Shown piece after piece: positions 36,409 to 46,327 of a stretch of 64,000 bases of DNA. Position numbers and translations under genes: made by a program. The notes under the pieces were generated by a model. The model worked only from the letters and a program-made list of their open reading frames with translations. It made no database searches and was not told the origin of the DNA. Source of the DNA: Ferruginibacter sp. (GTDB taxonomy: Bacteria > Bacteroidota > Bacteroidia > Chitinophagales > Chitinophagaceae). Position 1 is the first letter of the stretch. Every line of letters starts with the position of its first letter. The stretch is from NCBI RefSeq assembly GCF_028288465.1, contig NZ_JAQBNR010000060.1, positions 91,664 to 155,663 of the forward strand. The letters run 5' to 3'.

Positions 36409-36933
36409 ATGCATTTCTCCCTATCAAAATCGATCGAAATTCTTGGGCGTACACCTGACGTGCTTATAACAATGTTGTACAACTTATCAAACGAGTGGAC
36501 ATGCAATAATGAAGGCGGAGAAAGCTGGAACGTGTATGAAATTATAGGGCATCTTATCCATGGCGAAAAAACAGACTGGATTCCGAGAATGGAAGTTATT
36601 CTCTCCAATACAACAGACAAGTCCTTTGTACCATTTGACCGGTTCGCCCAATTAAAAAAAAGCGAAGCGCCAACATTACACGAACTGCTGGATGAATTCA
36701 AAAGCATCCGTCAGCACAACACCGGTCTTTTAAAATCAAAGCAACTTGTTGAAGCAGACTTAGAAAAAACAGGAATACACCCGGAGTTTGGAGCAGTTAC
36801 TTTATCGCAACTTGTTTCAACATGGGTCGTTCACGATCTGAATCACATTGCCCAGATTGCCCGCGTGATGGCCAAGCAATATGAAGAAGCAGTTGGCCCC
36901 TGGAAAGCTTATTTGCGCATCCTGCAATCGTAA
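36409..36933 (+). CDS. DinB-family protein
   Basis: This 174-residue protein has the DinB/YfiT four-helix-bundle fold. The metal-binding histidines appear in NVYEIIGHLIHGEKTDW and in VVHDLNHIAQIARVMA, in the normal spacing. Members act as metal-dependent thiol transferases or have unknown roles. It is intact, unlike the frameshifted DinB gene at 14.7 kb, and the two are not close paralogues. It is monocistronic. Confidence 0.88.
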   Translation: MHFSLSKSIEILGRTPDVLITMLYNLSNEWTCNNEGGESWNVYEIIGHLIHGEKTDWIPRMEVILSNTTDKSFVPFDRFAQLKKSEAPTLHELLDEFKSIRQHNTGLLKSKQLVEADLEKTGIHPEFGAVTLSQLVSTWVVHDLNHIAQIARVMAKQYEEAVGPWKAYLRILQS

Positions 36934-37112
36934 AAGGTTACAACTTCTAAGCCGCAAGCACTTTGACGTAAACCGTAAGACATGACTTCATTGTTTCGCA
37001 CCGGGCACAATGCAATCGCCTCCCCGTCTGCGTTCTAACCGCCACTATGTAAGCATCGGGTTGGCAAATATCTATCGGTTTATACACTGCACAAGTGTTT
37101 TTGTATTAAGTA

Positions 37113-37541
37113 TTAACCCGCCGGGTTTATTTTCGGTAACCATACGCCGATGGTAGTACCAATGGCACTGATGAAATCGTTTACATTGGAAGGCTTTGTT
37201 ATAAAGCCACTGGCATGGTGATCATAAGCCAGATCGATGTCTTTTTTGGATGATGAAGTGGTAAGCATTATTACGGGAATGTGGCAAAGAGACTGGTTCG
37301 CTTCGATGTATTTCAATACCTCGTGCCCATTTTTTTTGGGCAGGTTAATATCCAGCAACAACAGGTGTGGCAATTCAACTTGCCGGTAATCGCCTTCCCT
37401 GCTCAAAAAATCCACGGCTTCATCTCCGTCGTTTACAACGCTCATTTTAAAATGTATACCCAACTCTTCAAAAGCAACCTGCGTTAACAGAATATCACCT
37501 GCATTATCTTCAACCAGTAAAATGTGTAGCGGTGTAGTCAT
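37113..37541 (-). CDS. Single-domain response regulator (Rcp1-like)
   Basis: This 142-residue protein consists of one receiver domain. Acidic pocket residues are in LLVEDNAGD, the phosphoacceptor is D64 in LLLLDINLP, the switch Thr is in PVIMLTTSS and the conserved Lys is in GFITKPSN. It has no output domain, as in Rcp1-type regulators that pair with PAS-rich kinases. Start: ATG 37541, 77 bases after the stop of the giant kinase gene; a TTG extension to 37598 is rejected. It is very likely the phosphorelay partner of that kinase. Confidence 0.92.
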   Translation of the reverse strand: MTTPLHILLVEDNAGDILLTQVAFEELGIHFKMSVVNDGDEAVDFLSREGDYRQVELPHLLLLDINLPKKNGHEVLKYIEANQSLCHIPVIMLTTSSSKKDIDLAYDHHASGFITKPSNVNDFISAIGTTIGVWLPKINPAG

Positions 37542-37618
37542 TTTGCAAATGCGTTTTATACTTTTGTTACGGCCTGTTATCCGTTTTTTGTAACCCAAGT
37601 TGCTGAAGCAGCGTTGTT

Positions 37619-40600
37619 CTATCTACTTTTTATTGTGAAAAAGAATGTACTTCCCTTGCCAGGTTCCGATTCGAGCCAGATTTTACCTCCAAAGTTTTCA
37701 ATTATTTTTTTTGTAATCCCCAGCCCGATACCGGTGCCGGAAAATTTACTTTGGTTATGCAGGCGCTGAAAGATGACAAATATTTTATCGAAATATTCTT
37801 CGCTGATACCTATGCCATTATCGGCCACCGCGAATTGCCAGTAATCCGGCCCAGCCGTTGCTGTGATAGCAATTACCGGTGGCCTGTTATCTGCAGCGTA
37901 TTTTAAGGCATTGCCGATCAGGTTGTGAAATACTTGTCTTAATGGAGCTTCCTGCGCCATCAACACCGGAAGCTCCCCTGTTTTGATAACCGCTTTTTTT
38001 GCTTCTATCTCCGTTTGAAAAAGTTGCATAGTTTCACTGATCAGCTTATTCAGGTCCACTGCTTCTGTATCGCCTTTTACCCTCCCTATTGTTGAAAACT
38101 CCAATATATCCACTATAATGTGCCGCATACGCATGGCACCGTCTACAGCGAAATTGATATACCTTCTTCCATTTTCATCCACCGAGCTACTGTATTTTTT
38201 TTCGAATAAAGTAAGAAAACTGGTCACCATCCTTAAGGGCTCCTGTAAATCGTGCGACGCTACATAAGCAAACTGCTCCAGTTCGGCATTGGAGTCTGCC
38301 AGTTCTTTGGCCTGTGACTGCAGGTGCTGGTTAAGCAGTAACAGGTTCAACTCGTTTTCCTTCAGTTTTGATATATCCTGTGTGGCGCCAATCATTTGTA
38401 TAGCATTTCCCTCCGCATCGCGGATGATATAACCCCTGTCGTACACGTAGGCATATTCACCATTGGCTTTTAAAAACCGGTACTCGTGCCCCCAATAAAC
38501 CGTGTCAGGGTTGGCAAAAGCCTCCTCCATAGACGATATAACCATCTTCAGATCATCCCGGTGAACAAGTGACACAAAGCCTGTATCAGCGCTGTTGCCG
38601 GTTTGGTTTTCATAGCCAAATAACGTTTTAAAACCATCGCCACTCCGGACTATTTCCTGTGTGGCAATGTTGAGTTCCCAGATAGAATCGTTGGTAGCCC
38701 TCGCTACCATGTTGTACCGGTCGTTACTCAGCAGTATGGCCTGCGCAGCTTTTTTTCGTTCGCTGATATCGCGGATGAAAGCACAGAAAAATTCTTCTCC
38801 GCCCTGTTTAATTGGCAGTACAGTCAGCTCCACCGGAAAACTAACTTTGTGCCGGTTAACTGCATTCAATTCCAGCAATACATTCAATGCCGGCCCTTGT
38901 CCTGTTTTAAGGTAATTTTCCATTCCCGCATCATGCATTTTACGGTAAGGTTCCGGAATAATGATATCAGATAATACTTTACCCATGACCTCCTCCTCCT
39001 GCCAGCCAAATATTTTTTCTGCCTGCGGATTCCAAAAAGTAATCACCCCTTTTGTATCAATACAGATAATGGCATCCAGGGCTGCATTCATAATCAGTCT
39101 CCTCTTTTCTTCACTTGTCTTTATTTCTTCTTCCTTTTCCTTCCGCTCGGTAACATCCCTGAAATTGTCCACAATACCACCAATATCCGGGTCATCAAGC
39201 AGGTTCGTCATTGTATCTTCAAACCAGCGCCAGCTGCCATTTTTATGCAGTAACCGGGATGTATGGCCGGCAATTGGTATGCCCGGATTTTGCAATGCTT
39301 TTTTAAATTCCCTTGCTACTTCCGGCAAATCATCCGGGTGAGTTAAAGAAAAAAGATCCAGTTCGTACGCTTCCGCTTCAGAATACCCGAGTAATCTTTC
39401 AACAGAAGATGAAATGTATTTCCCCTTTCCTTCCGGGCTTAAAATAACAAAGGCATCGTTGCCATTCTCAACCAGCTTTCTGAATTTTTTTTCGTTGGCA
39501 ACGATCATTTCAGCGGCTTTCTTCCTTTCGGTAATATCTGTAATACTGCCCCTCACTAACATATTTTTATCAGATGGCAACTTCACAAGTCTTACCTCAC
39601 TTAAAATCAGTTCGCCCAGGCTGTTTAAATGGGTCCATTCAAAAGTCTGCTTCATTCCCCTGAGCGCTGTAATCATTTTTTCCATGGCCATTTCCGACGA
39701 CAAGCGTCCACCCGGCTGGTATTCAGGACTTACATCTTTGGGGCCTTTTGACAGTAATTGCTCCCGGTCCATCTTGAAAAAAGCCAGGGCGCTTTCGCTC
39801 ACCTGCACAAATTTCTGCTGCGCTACATCCACTACCACCAACGCTTCAGGTGCATTTTCAACTAAAATCCGGTAGCTCTCTTCACTTTCCTGCAAAGCTT
39901 TTTCTGATAGCTTTTTCCTGGTAATATTACGTGACAAACAAATAAAATGCCCTGCCTGTTCATCCGTTTTTTCCATCGGTGCAATCGACAATTCAAACCA
40001 GTATTCGCCACCGGGTAGCTGTAATGCATACTGGCGGCCAATTGAAAACCCTTTTACTGCGGCCTCTTCAATACCTTCCATGCAGGTTGCTGCAACGTCT
40101 GGCGGCAGTACTTCTGTAAATGTTTTGCCTAAAAATGCCTCTGGCGGCATTGCCAGTAAATCATTGCTATGAGAATGATAATTGTAGATACGTCCGTCGG
40201 CGCCTACTTCAAACATCAGATCGGGAATGGCATGAAGAATGGCCTCCAAACGCCCGTTTAACCGGGTTAGTTCCGATTCCGCTTTTTTGATTTCTGTTAT
40301 ATCGGTAAGCGTTCCTACATACCCAATAAAGGACCCTTGCGAATCTTTTTCGGAAACTGCTTGTCCCATTACCCAGGCAATGCTGCCATCAGCACGAACA
40401 AAACGAAACTCGGGCAAGGTGACTGCTTCTCCTGGCGCTAAACTTCTTAATTTACTTATCAGTTTGTTACGGTCATCCTGGTGCACAGCACTTAACCATT
40501 TCCCATCCAGGGCTTCACTTAATGTCAATCCCGAAATATTGCAACAGTTGGGATTGACATAGGTTGTATTGCCAGCTGAATCTGTATGAAAGATCCCTAC

Positions 40601-43108
40601 AGGCGCCACTTCGGCAAGGGTTTGATAGCGCCGCCTGGTTTCCAGCTCTGCTGCTTCGGAAGTTTGCCGCATTTTTTCTTTATCAAAAACCTCCAGAGCA
40701 AAAGAAATATCACGTGTTGCCTCTTCCAGCAACAACGTTTCTTCATCATCGAAAAAGTTGGGTTCGGCGGATAAAAAAGAAAAAGCACCTAACACTTTTC
40801 CATATTTTTTGATGGGCAATGACAACAAGGATTTGAATCCCCGTGTAACAGCTTCCTCTTTCCAGGGAGCCATCAAAAGATCGGTTTCAATATCATTGCA
40901 AACAATGCGTTTTCCATCTTTTATGGCAGCGTACATCGTCCTACTGGCTTCCGGCCATTTTTGTTCTTTGTCTTTTTTTATTGCTGCCAGGTATCCCTGT
41001 TCATCACCTGCATATCTAACGGGAATTAACTGCTGCCGGGCTCCCTCCAGCATCCCAATCCAAACCATTTTAAATTTACCAAATTCCACCGCGATATTAC
41101 AGGCTTCTTTAAAAAGCATTTGTTCATCTGTTGCCCGCAATATCATTTGGTTTACCTGGCTGATAAATGCATACAAACGGTTGGCCTTAATAATTTTCTG
41201 TTCGCCTATTTTTCTTTCGGTGATATCATTTGTAATGCCGTGCCAATACATACCACCATCCTTTCCCTTCAATGCCTTCGATTTTCCTTCCAGCCATAAA
41301 ATGCCTTTGGCCGGATGCAGGTAACGAAACTCAGCATTCCAGTCGTTGTTGCATTTGATTGCATGGACAATACTATCGGCCGCCTGTTGCTGGTCATCCG
41401 GATGAATGCCTTTGAAAAAGGCATTCGCATCTGCCAGCAGTTGCTGTTTTTGCAGCCCGAATACTTCTGTCACGCTGTTGCTGACATAACTAAACTGGAA
41501 GTTACCATCTGACTTCTGCGAAAAAGTATACATTACGCCTGGCACAGTGTCGGAAAGAATCACGAGTTTATCTCTTTCTTCATTCAACTGCGCTTCCGCA
41601 TTTTTACGCTCGGTTATATCCACCGACAAAATAAAAATCCCTTCCGGTACGGGCTGAAAATTAAACTCGAACCAGCCTGTTGATTTGTCAGGAAATTCAA
41701 ATTCAGTTTCCAGATGAATGGCGATCCGCTCGTTAAAGCATTGCTGGTACACTTTAAATAGATCCGTGTTTTCAATGCCTGGAAATTTTTCCATTACAGT
41801 ATATCCCAGCAACTCGTCCTTTTCGTACTTGGCATGTTTCGCAAAAGCATCATTTACGTAAATATACCTCCAGTCGAAGCCGATAATCTGCACACCCTCC
41901 AGCATGATGTCAAGCGAATTTCTAAACCGTTTTTCACTCGCCATTACTTTATCTTCCGCCTCTTTTCGTTTGGTGTTGTTGCTGAAATTGGTAACAACTG
42001 CGTTTACCCCGTCTATATTCAGCATGTTAGTAAACGTACCTGCAGTCCAGATATAATTGCCAGTGCGATGGCGATACCTGGCCTGGAAAGGTACCGCAAT
42101 GCCGGACTTCTTTAGAGCTTCATTCAACCGGTCTTTAAAGCAGGTGGCATCGTCCGGATGAATATTTATTGTTGCTTCTTTATCTGCCAGTTCCTCATCC
42201 GGCCAGCCTGTAATGCCCGCCGTTGCGGGGCTGCGGTAAAACACCTTCAATGACTTATCCAGTAATGCAATGGCTTCATTGCTGTTTTCAATCAATGCCC
42301 GAAACCGCTTTTCACTCGCTGCCAGTTTTTTTTCCGCAATGATTCTTTCAGTCACATCCCTTGCAAACCCTCTCACCAATGGTATTGCAGTGGCATTTGT
42401 TTTTAATGAATTATTCACTTCCCATATTCTTGTGTCCCCCGCTTTCGTTTGCACCTGCATCAGGCCTTTGTAAAATCCATGGGCTTTTATAAATTCAATA
42501 TACGCACCAAACTCCTCTCTGCCCCGCGGTGATAAAATATCCTGGATACGCATAGTAAGCATATCAGGTATTTCGTATCCCAGCTGATTTTTTGCGGCTT
42601 CGTTAACGGAATACACTTTACCATACAGGTCATGCGTGCAGAGAATGTCGCTGATGTTCTCAACAATATCGCGGTATTTTTCCTCGCTTGCTTTTAATGC
42701 TGCCAAAGCTTCATCCTTCGCTTTTTCAGCTTTCTTTTTATACAGTGCTGCGTCTATGGCAACTGGCAGCCGTGTCAAATGGTCTTTCAGTAAATAATCA
42801 TCGGCACCCGCTTTGATAATCCCGACAGCAAATTCTTCCGATACTGTTCCTGTAACTAAAATAAAGGGGATGTGTAGTTTGCGTTGCAACAAAATTTGCA
42901 ATGCCTCAGATGCAGTGAATTGTGGCAGTTCATTATCAGAAAGAATGAGGTCTGGTTCAAAATTATCGAGCGCCTGTTCATATGCATTCCTGCTGAGCAT
43001 TACGCTGTACTGGCAGTTATAATTGCCTTTTTTTAACTGGTACTGAATCAGCTCAACGTCTGCCTCATCGTCTTCCAGTATAATTATTTTTAATGCTTCG
43101 CGTAACAT
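37619..43108 (-). CDS. Giant hybrid sensor kinase: REC, ten PAS, GAF, HisKA, HATPase
   Basis: This is an 1829-residue soluble kinase. In order: an N-terminal receiver domain (1-125, phosphoacceptor D58 in LILSDNELP, Lys in DDYLLKDHL); four PAS domains (about 140-640), each closing with a D-x-TER-type motif such as FARDVTERI and SVDITERK; a GAF domain (about 645-810); six more PAS domains up to about 1580 (ending GATQDISKL); a coiled linker; a HisKA H-box, FAYVASHDLQEP, with H1619; and a HATPase with NLIGNALKYA, DNGIGIS and GTGIGLGITKKI. No membrane helix is seen, so it senses cytoplasmic signals or redox/light ligands. The receiver at the N terminus implies input from another kinase or feedback. 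A single-domain response regulator follows. Confidence 0.93.
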   Translation of the reverse strand: MLREALKIIILEDDEADVELIQYQLKKGNYNCQYSVMLSRNAYEQALDNFEPDLILSDNELPQFTASEALQILLQRKLHIPFILVTGTVSEEFAVGIIKAGADDYLLKDHLTRLPVAIDAALYKKKAEKAKDEALAALKASEEKYRDIVENISDILCTHDLYGKVYSVNEAAKNQLGYEIPDMLTMRIQDILSPRGREEFGAYIEFIKAHGFYKGLMQVQTKAGDTRIWEVNNSLKTNATAIPLVRGFARDVTERIIAEKKLAASEKRFRALIENSNEAIALLDKSLKVFYRSPATAGITGWPDEELADKEATINIHPDDATCFKDRLNEALKKSGIAVPFQARYRHRTGNYIWTAGTFTNMLNIDGVNAVVTNFSNNTKRKEAEDKVMASEKRFRNSLDIMLEGVQIIGFDWRYIYVNDAFAKHAKYEKDELLGYTVMEKFPGIENTDLFKVYQQCFNERIAIHLETEFEFPDKSTGWFEFNFQPVPEGIFILSVDITERKNAEAQLNEERDKLVILSDTVPGVMYTFSQKSDGNFQFSYVSNSVTEVFGLQKQQLLADANAFFKGIHPDDQQQAADSIVHAIKCNNDWNAEFRYLHPAKGILWLEGKSKALKGKDGGMYWHGITNDITERKIGEQKIIKANRLYAFISQVNQMILRATDEQMLFKEACNIAVEFGKFKMVWIGMLEGARQQLIPVRYAGDEQGYLAAIKKDKEQKWPEASRTMYAAIKDGKRIVCNDIETDLLMAPWKEEAVTRGFKSLLSLPIKKYGKVLGAFSFLSAEPNFFDDEETLLLEEATRDISFALEVFDKEKMRQTSEAAELETRRRYQTLAEVAPVGIFHTDSAGNTTYVNPNCCNISGLTLSEALDGKWLSAVHQDDRNKLISKLRSLAPGEAVTLPEFRFVRADGSIAWVMGQAVSEKDSQGSFIGYVGTLTDITEIKKAESELTRLNGRLEAILHAIPDLMFEVGADGRIYNYHSHSNDLLAMPPEAFLGKTFTEVLPPDVAATCMEGIEEAAVKGFSIGRQYALQLPGGEYWFELSIAPMEKTDEQAGHFICLSRNITRKKLSEKALQESEESYRILVENAPEALVVVDVAQQKFVQVSESALAFFKMDREQLLSKGPKDVSPEYQPGGRLSSEMAMEKMITALRGMKQTFEWTHLNSLGELILSEVRLVKLPSDKNMLVRGSITDITERKKAAEMIVANEKKFRKLVENGNDAFVILSPEGKGKYISSSVERLLGYSEAEAYELDLFSLTHPDDLPEVAREFKKALQNPGIPIAGHTSRLLHKNGSWRWFEDTMTNLLDDPDIGGIVDNFRDVTERKEKEEEIKTSEEKRRLIMNAALDAIICIDTKGVITFWNPQAEKIFGWQEEEVMGKVLSDIIIPEPYRKMHDAGMENYLKTGQGPALNVLLELNAVNRHKVSFPVELTVLPIKQGGEEFFCAFIRDISERKKAAQAILLSNDRYNMVARATNDSIWELNIATQEIVRSGDGFKTLFGYENQTGNSADTGFVSLVHRDDLKMVISSMEEAFANPDTVYWGHEYRFLKANGEYAYVYDRGYIIRDAEGNAIQMIGATQDISKLKENELNLLLLNQHLQSQAKELADSNAELEQFAYVASHDLQEPLRMVTSFLTLFEKKYSSSVDENGRRYINFAVDGAMRMRHIIVDILEFSTIGRVKGDTEAVDLNKLISETMQLFQTEIEAKKAVIKTGELPVLMAQEAPLRQVFHNLIGNALKYAADNRPPVIAITATAGPDYWQFAVADNGIGISEEYFDKIFVIFQRLHNQSKFSGTGIGLGITKKIIENFGGKIWLESEPGKGSTFFFTIKSR

Positions 43109-43628
43109 GCCTGTTTATTTAAAAAGACCGGAGTTCATTTGTGGACATATTGTATTTTCAAGTGATAAACAGAGTTCTTTTTAGCAAAAACCATACTATC
43201 AGCGCTGTTGCACTTTATGTACTGAATAATATTACACCGTCACCTGGTCAATTACTTCACGGGAGCAAAGCGCCCTTGCTGAGTGGTTTATATAATGTTG
43301 TACACAACACACTGTATAAATGAAAGATAAGCAAACCTGCAATTTTAATGTTGTATTTAGAATTTCAACTACAAATTGTTTGGAAAAACAACTACCCTTA
43401 GTAATTGTTTGCAGACGTTCTGCAGTTTGTTAAAAAATTGTCAGTCACAGTAAAAAATGAGGAGCACGGTCAAATATGATCTGCCGGGTTGTGAGTTTGC
43501 ATTACTTTAAAGAGAGGATAAACTGATTGCAATTTTATTCCCCTGGCAGTAGGTTATGCCCATCCGTATATCCAACTGTTGCACCCGGTTAAAAAAATAA
43601 CCTATTTTGTAGCCACTAAAAAACCCTT
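43109..43628. other. Divergent intergenic region with a small palindrome
   Basis: This 520-base gap between the kinase and the HGSNAT-like gene has no convincing coding frame. The near-perfect palindrome TGTTGTACACAACA (43296-43309) could bind a dimeric regulator, but it is far from both starts. Confidence 0.35.
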
Positions 43629-44741
43629 ATGCCTTTACCAACCAATACTGCTGTGACTGCAAAAAGATTGCAGTCGCTTGATTTTATGCGTGGCTTTATT
43701 ATGATACTGCTGGCGCTTGAAAGTTGCGCCCTGTACGAAAACCTGCAAATAGCAACTGAAGGCAAACCGCTGAATGTTATTGTACAGCAATTCTATCATC
43801 ACCCCTGGCATGGCCTGCGCTTTTGGGATTTGATACAACCCTGCTTTATGTTTATGGCCGGCGTGGCGATGGCCTACTCACTGAGCAAACAACGGGAACA
43901 AGGTATGTCGTGGGGCGACTCATTTAAAAAAACGCTGAAGCGCAGCGGCTGGTTGTTTTTCTGGGGCGTACTGGATTATTCTGTCCGGCCAGCAGGCTTG
44001 TCTTTTGAGCTGTGGGATATATTAACGCAACTGAGTTTTACAACACTGGTAACATTTTTTATTTTCCGCTGGAGCAACAGCGCACAAATTATTTTCTGTA
44101 TTGGTATTCTTTTGCTAACGGAAGTGTTGTACCGCTTTACCCATGTACCCGGCTTTGATCAGCCCTTTACCGACCAGCATAATTTTGGCAATTATATGGA
44201 TACCGTGCTGATGAATAAAATAAATAAAGACGGCTGGGTGGCCATCAATTGCATCCCCACTTCGGTACATACCATTGGCGGCGCCATGATTGGTAAATTG
44301 TTACTGAGCCCAGAAAAAAATAAATTAAAATACATGCTGATTGCAAGTGCCAGTTGCCTGGCCCTTGGCTTCGGGCTGGATCTTGCAGGCGTTACACCTA
44401 TCATTAAACATACAGCTACCAGTACATTTACGCTGGCCTCTCTTGGATGGGCGCTGGCTTTTCTGTCGCTCGCTTACTGGTGGATTGATATCAGAAATCA
44501 CCACAAGCACTTAAAATTTTTTACCATCGTTGGGATGAACTCGCTGTTCATTTATTTGTTTTTTGAAATTGTGGGCGACCGCTGGTTTGAAAATTACCTC
44601 AGAACAATTACCAATGGATTGATGCAAATAATTCATGTACCCGAACTGCTGAGCAATATCATTTCTTCCTTCTGTATTTTTAGCGTAGCCTGGGGTTTAT
44701 GTTACTTTTTGTATAAGAAGAAAATATTTTTCAGGTTATAA
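43629..44741 (+). CDS. HGSNAT/DUF5009-like membrane acyltransferase
   Basis: This 370-residue polytopic protein belongs to the family of heparan-alpha-glucosaminide N-acetyltransferase-like proteins (DUF1624/DUF5009). Its first helix begins with RLQSLDFMRGFIMILLALES, the family hallmark, followed by WDLIQPCFMFMAGVAMAYSL and NCIPTSVHTIGGAMIGKLLL. About ten hydrophobic segments are present. Members transfer acyl groups across the membrane to sugars; the bacterial substrates are unknown. It is monocistronic, divergent from the giant kinase. Confidence 0.85.
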   Translation: MPLPTNTAVTAKRLQSLDFMRGFIMILLALESCALYENLQIATEGKPLNVIVQQFYHHPWHGLRFWDLIQPCFMFMAGVAMAYSLSKQREQGMSWGDSFKKTLKRSGWLFFWGVLDYSVRPAGLSFELWDILTQLSFTTLVTFFIFRWSNSAQIIFCIGILLLTEVLYRFTHVPGFDQPFTDQHNFGNYMDTVLMNKINKDGWVAINCIPTSVHTIGGAMIGKLLLSPEKNKLKYMLIASASCLALGFGLDLAGVTPIIKHTATSTFTLASLGWALAFLSLAYWWIDIRNHHKHLKFFTIVGMNSLFIYLFFEIVGDRWFENYLRTITNGLMQIIHVPELLSNIISSFCIFSVAWGLCYFLYKKKIFFRL

Positions 44742-44910
44742 ACTTAAGACGGAAAGCGACATAAACAACACGGATATTTCTTTTATCTATTAAAAATAAA
44801 AGGCAATTATTTTGCATACATCAGCGTTAATTGCTAAAAATATTTTGTTCAACTGATTCACGGCAACTGTACACGTGATAGCTGCCATATACCCCTTAAA
44901 ACCCAACTAA

Positions 44911-45519
44911 ATGATTGTTTACGGAACAAAATCAACCCAGCTTTTAAAGGAAACATTAATTGAAAGGTGTCCTAACTGCAGCACACCAAACAGTATTGAA
45001 ATGCATATATTTCAAAAATATGCGCATATTTTTTGGATTCCATTCTTTCCAATTGGCAAAACAGCAATAAGCCAATGCGGGCATTGCAAGCAGGTACTTA
45101 AATTAAAAGAGATGCCTGTTTCCCTCAAGACAGATTACGAGAATTTAAAACTGCAAACAAAAACGCCTGTATGGACTTTTGCCGGCGCAGCATTACTGGC
45201 CATCGCCATAACCGCCGGCGTTATCAGCGACCGCAAGAATGACGAGAAAAATGCCACCCTGATTCTGCTACCCAAAGCGGGGGATATATTTGAAGTAAAG
45301 ACCAAAGCAAGTCAGTACACGTTGTACAAGGTATCGGCCATAGAAGGTGATTCGGCAATCGTCCGCATAAATAATTTTGAAACCAATAAAATCAGCGGCC
45401 TGGCAGATTTAAAAAGCAAAGGCGATACTGCTTATGCGGAGGATGAATTTGCTTATTCAAAAAAAGAACTGAAGGCGATGCTGGACAAGGGGGAGATTAT
45501 TGATATTGACAGAAAGTAA
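44911..45519 (+). CDS. Zinc-ribbon membrane protein, unknown
   Basis: This 202-residue protein has an N-terminal zinc ribbon made of two Cys pairs (ERCPNCSTPN and SQCGHCKQVL, about residues 19-22 and 56-59). Between them is a hydrophobic stretch, FWIPFFPIGK, a pattern seen in many zinc-ribbon family proteins. One membrane helix follows (FAGAALLAIAITAGVIS, about 91-107), then an extracytoplasmic domain of about 90 residues. The function is unknown. The RDD protein gene lies 81 bases downstream and may be co-transcribed. Confidence 0.75.
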   Translation: MIVYGTKSTQLLKETLIERCPNCSTPNSIEMHIFQKYAHIFWIPFFPIGKTAISQCGHCKQVLKLKEMPVSLKTDYENLKLQTKTPVWTFAGAALLAIAITAGVISDRKNDEKNATLILLPKAGDIFEVKTKASQYTLYKVSAIEGDSAIVRINNFETNKISGLADLKSKGDTAYAEDEFAYSKKELKAMLDKGEIIDIDRK

Positions 45520-45600
45520 AAACAATTAAACCCCCGAAACTTTAAGCTGAATGATTCATTCATAAGTGCCATATTATTTCAAACACACAATCAAATTGCC

Positions 45601-46062
45601 ATGCAAACTGAACAAAACCCTGAGGATCTTTTAACGCCTGAAGAATTTCATGCGAGAGCCAGCACCGGAAAAAGACTGGCCAATTATATTATTGATTTTG
45701 TATTTTTTTACGTGCTTGCTTTGGGGTTTGGCGTTGTACTAGCTTTGGCTGCCCCAACGACAGCTGAGCTGTTTACGAACGGCAGTCCCGGTTTTGGACT
45801 GTTAGACAGGGTAGTTTCGCTCTTACTCTACGCTTTGTACATGTCGGCTGTAGAGGCTATTTTTAAGGGAAAATCACTTGGCAAACTGATCACAAAAACC
45901 AGGGCAATTAATGCCGACGGAAGTCAAATTTCAGGTGGCAAGGCTTTTGAAAGAGGATTCAGCAGGGCTGTTCCTTTCTGCGTATTCAGCGCCCTGGGAA
46001 CTCCCTGTAATCCATGGCAGGACAAATGGACGAATACGATGGTAGTTGATGACAAAGATTAG
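45601..46062 (+). CDS. RDD-family membrane protein
   Basis: This 153-residue RDD-family protein has the Arg of the first motif in STGKRLANYIIDFVFFYVLA and the Asp in the same helix. A second helix is SLLLYALYMSAVEAIFKG, then the loop KSLGKLITKTRAINADGS characteristic of the family, and GFSRAVPFCVF. RDD proteins are small membrane proteins, some implicated in ion exchange. A long hairpin follows 48 bases after the stop. Confidence 0.87.
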   Translation: MQTEQNPEDLLTPEEFHARASTGKRLANYIIDFVFFYVLALGFGVVLALAAPTTAELFTNGSPGFGLLDRVVSLLLYALYMSAVEAIFKGKSLGKLITKTRAINADGSQISGGKAFERGFSRAVPFCVFSALGTPCNPWQDKWTNTMVVDDKD

Positions 46063-46109
46063 TAACCAGTATTCGCGAAATGTGCCAGGTACGAACATTA
46101 AGCGTTTTC

Positions 46110-46153
46110 TTATATAACAAGTGCCTGCAAAAATGCAGGCACTTGTTATATAA
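46110..46153. terminator. Perfect 20-bp hairpin between convergent genes
   Basis: Arms at 46110-46129 and 46134-46153 are exact inverse complements of 20 bases around an AAAA loop. It sits between the RDD gene stop (46062) and the end of the efflux operon (46328). T-rich bases are inside the stem ends rather than after it. It most likely acts as a bidirectional terminator or mRNA-end stabiliser. Confidence 0.75.
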
Positions 46154-46327
46154 TTGATAGAATTGATGCTGTAAATTTTATTGCAGTACCACAGATTCCA
46201 GGAATACACTTTTCTTAAAATCAGGATGAATAGTAATAATCGAAAGGCCTGGCCACTAATGCATGATCCATTGCTATCAGCATACGCACAGCTACCCAAT
46301 ATATACTGGCACAATCGTCACCAGAAA

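Noticed and set aside
43141..43323. 60-codon open frame upstream of the giant kinase gene
   Set aside because: Located in the AT-rich divergent spacer with no domain or start context; considered chance.
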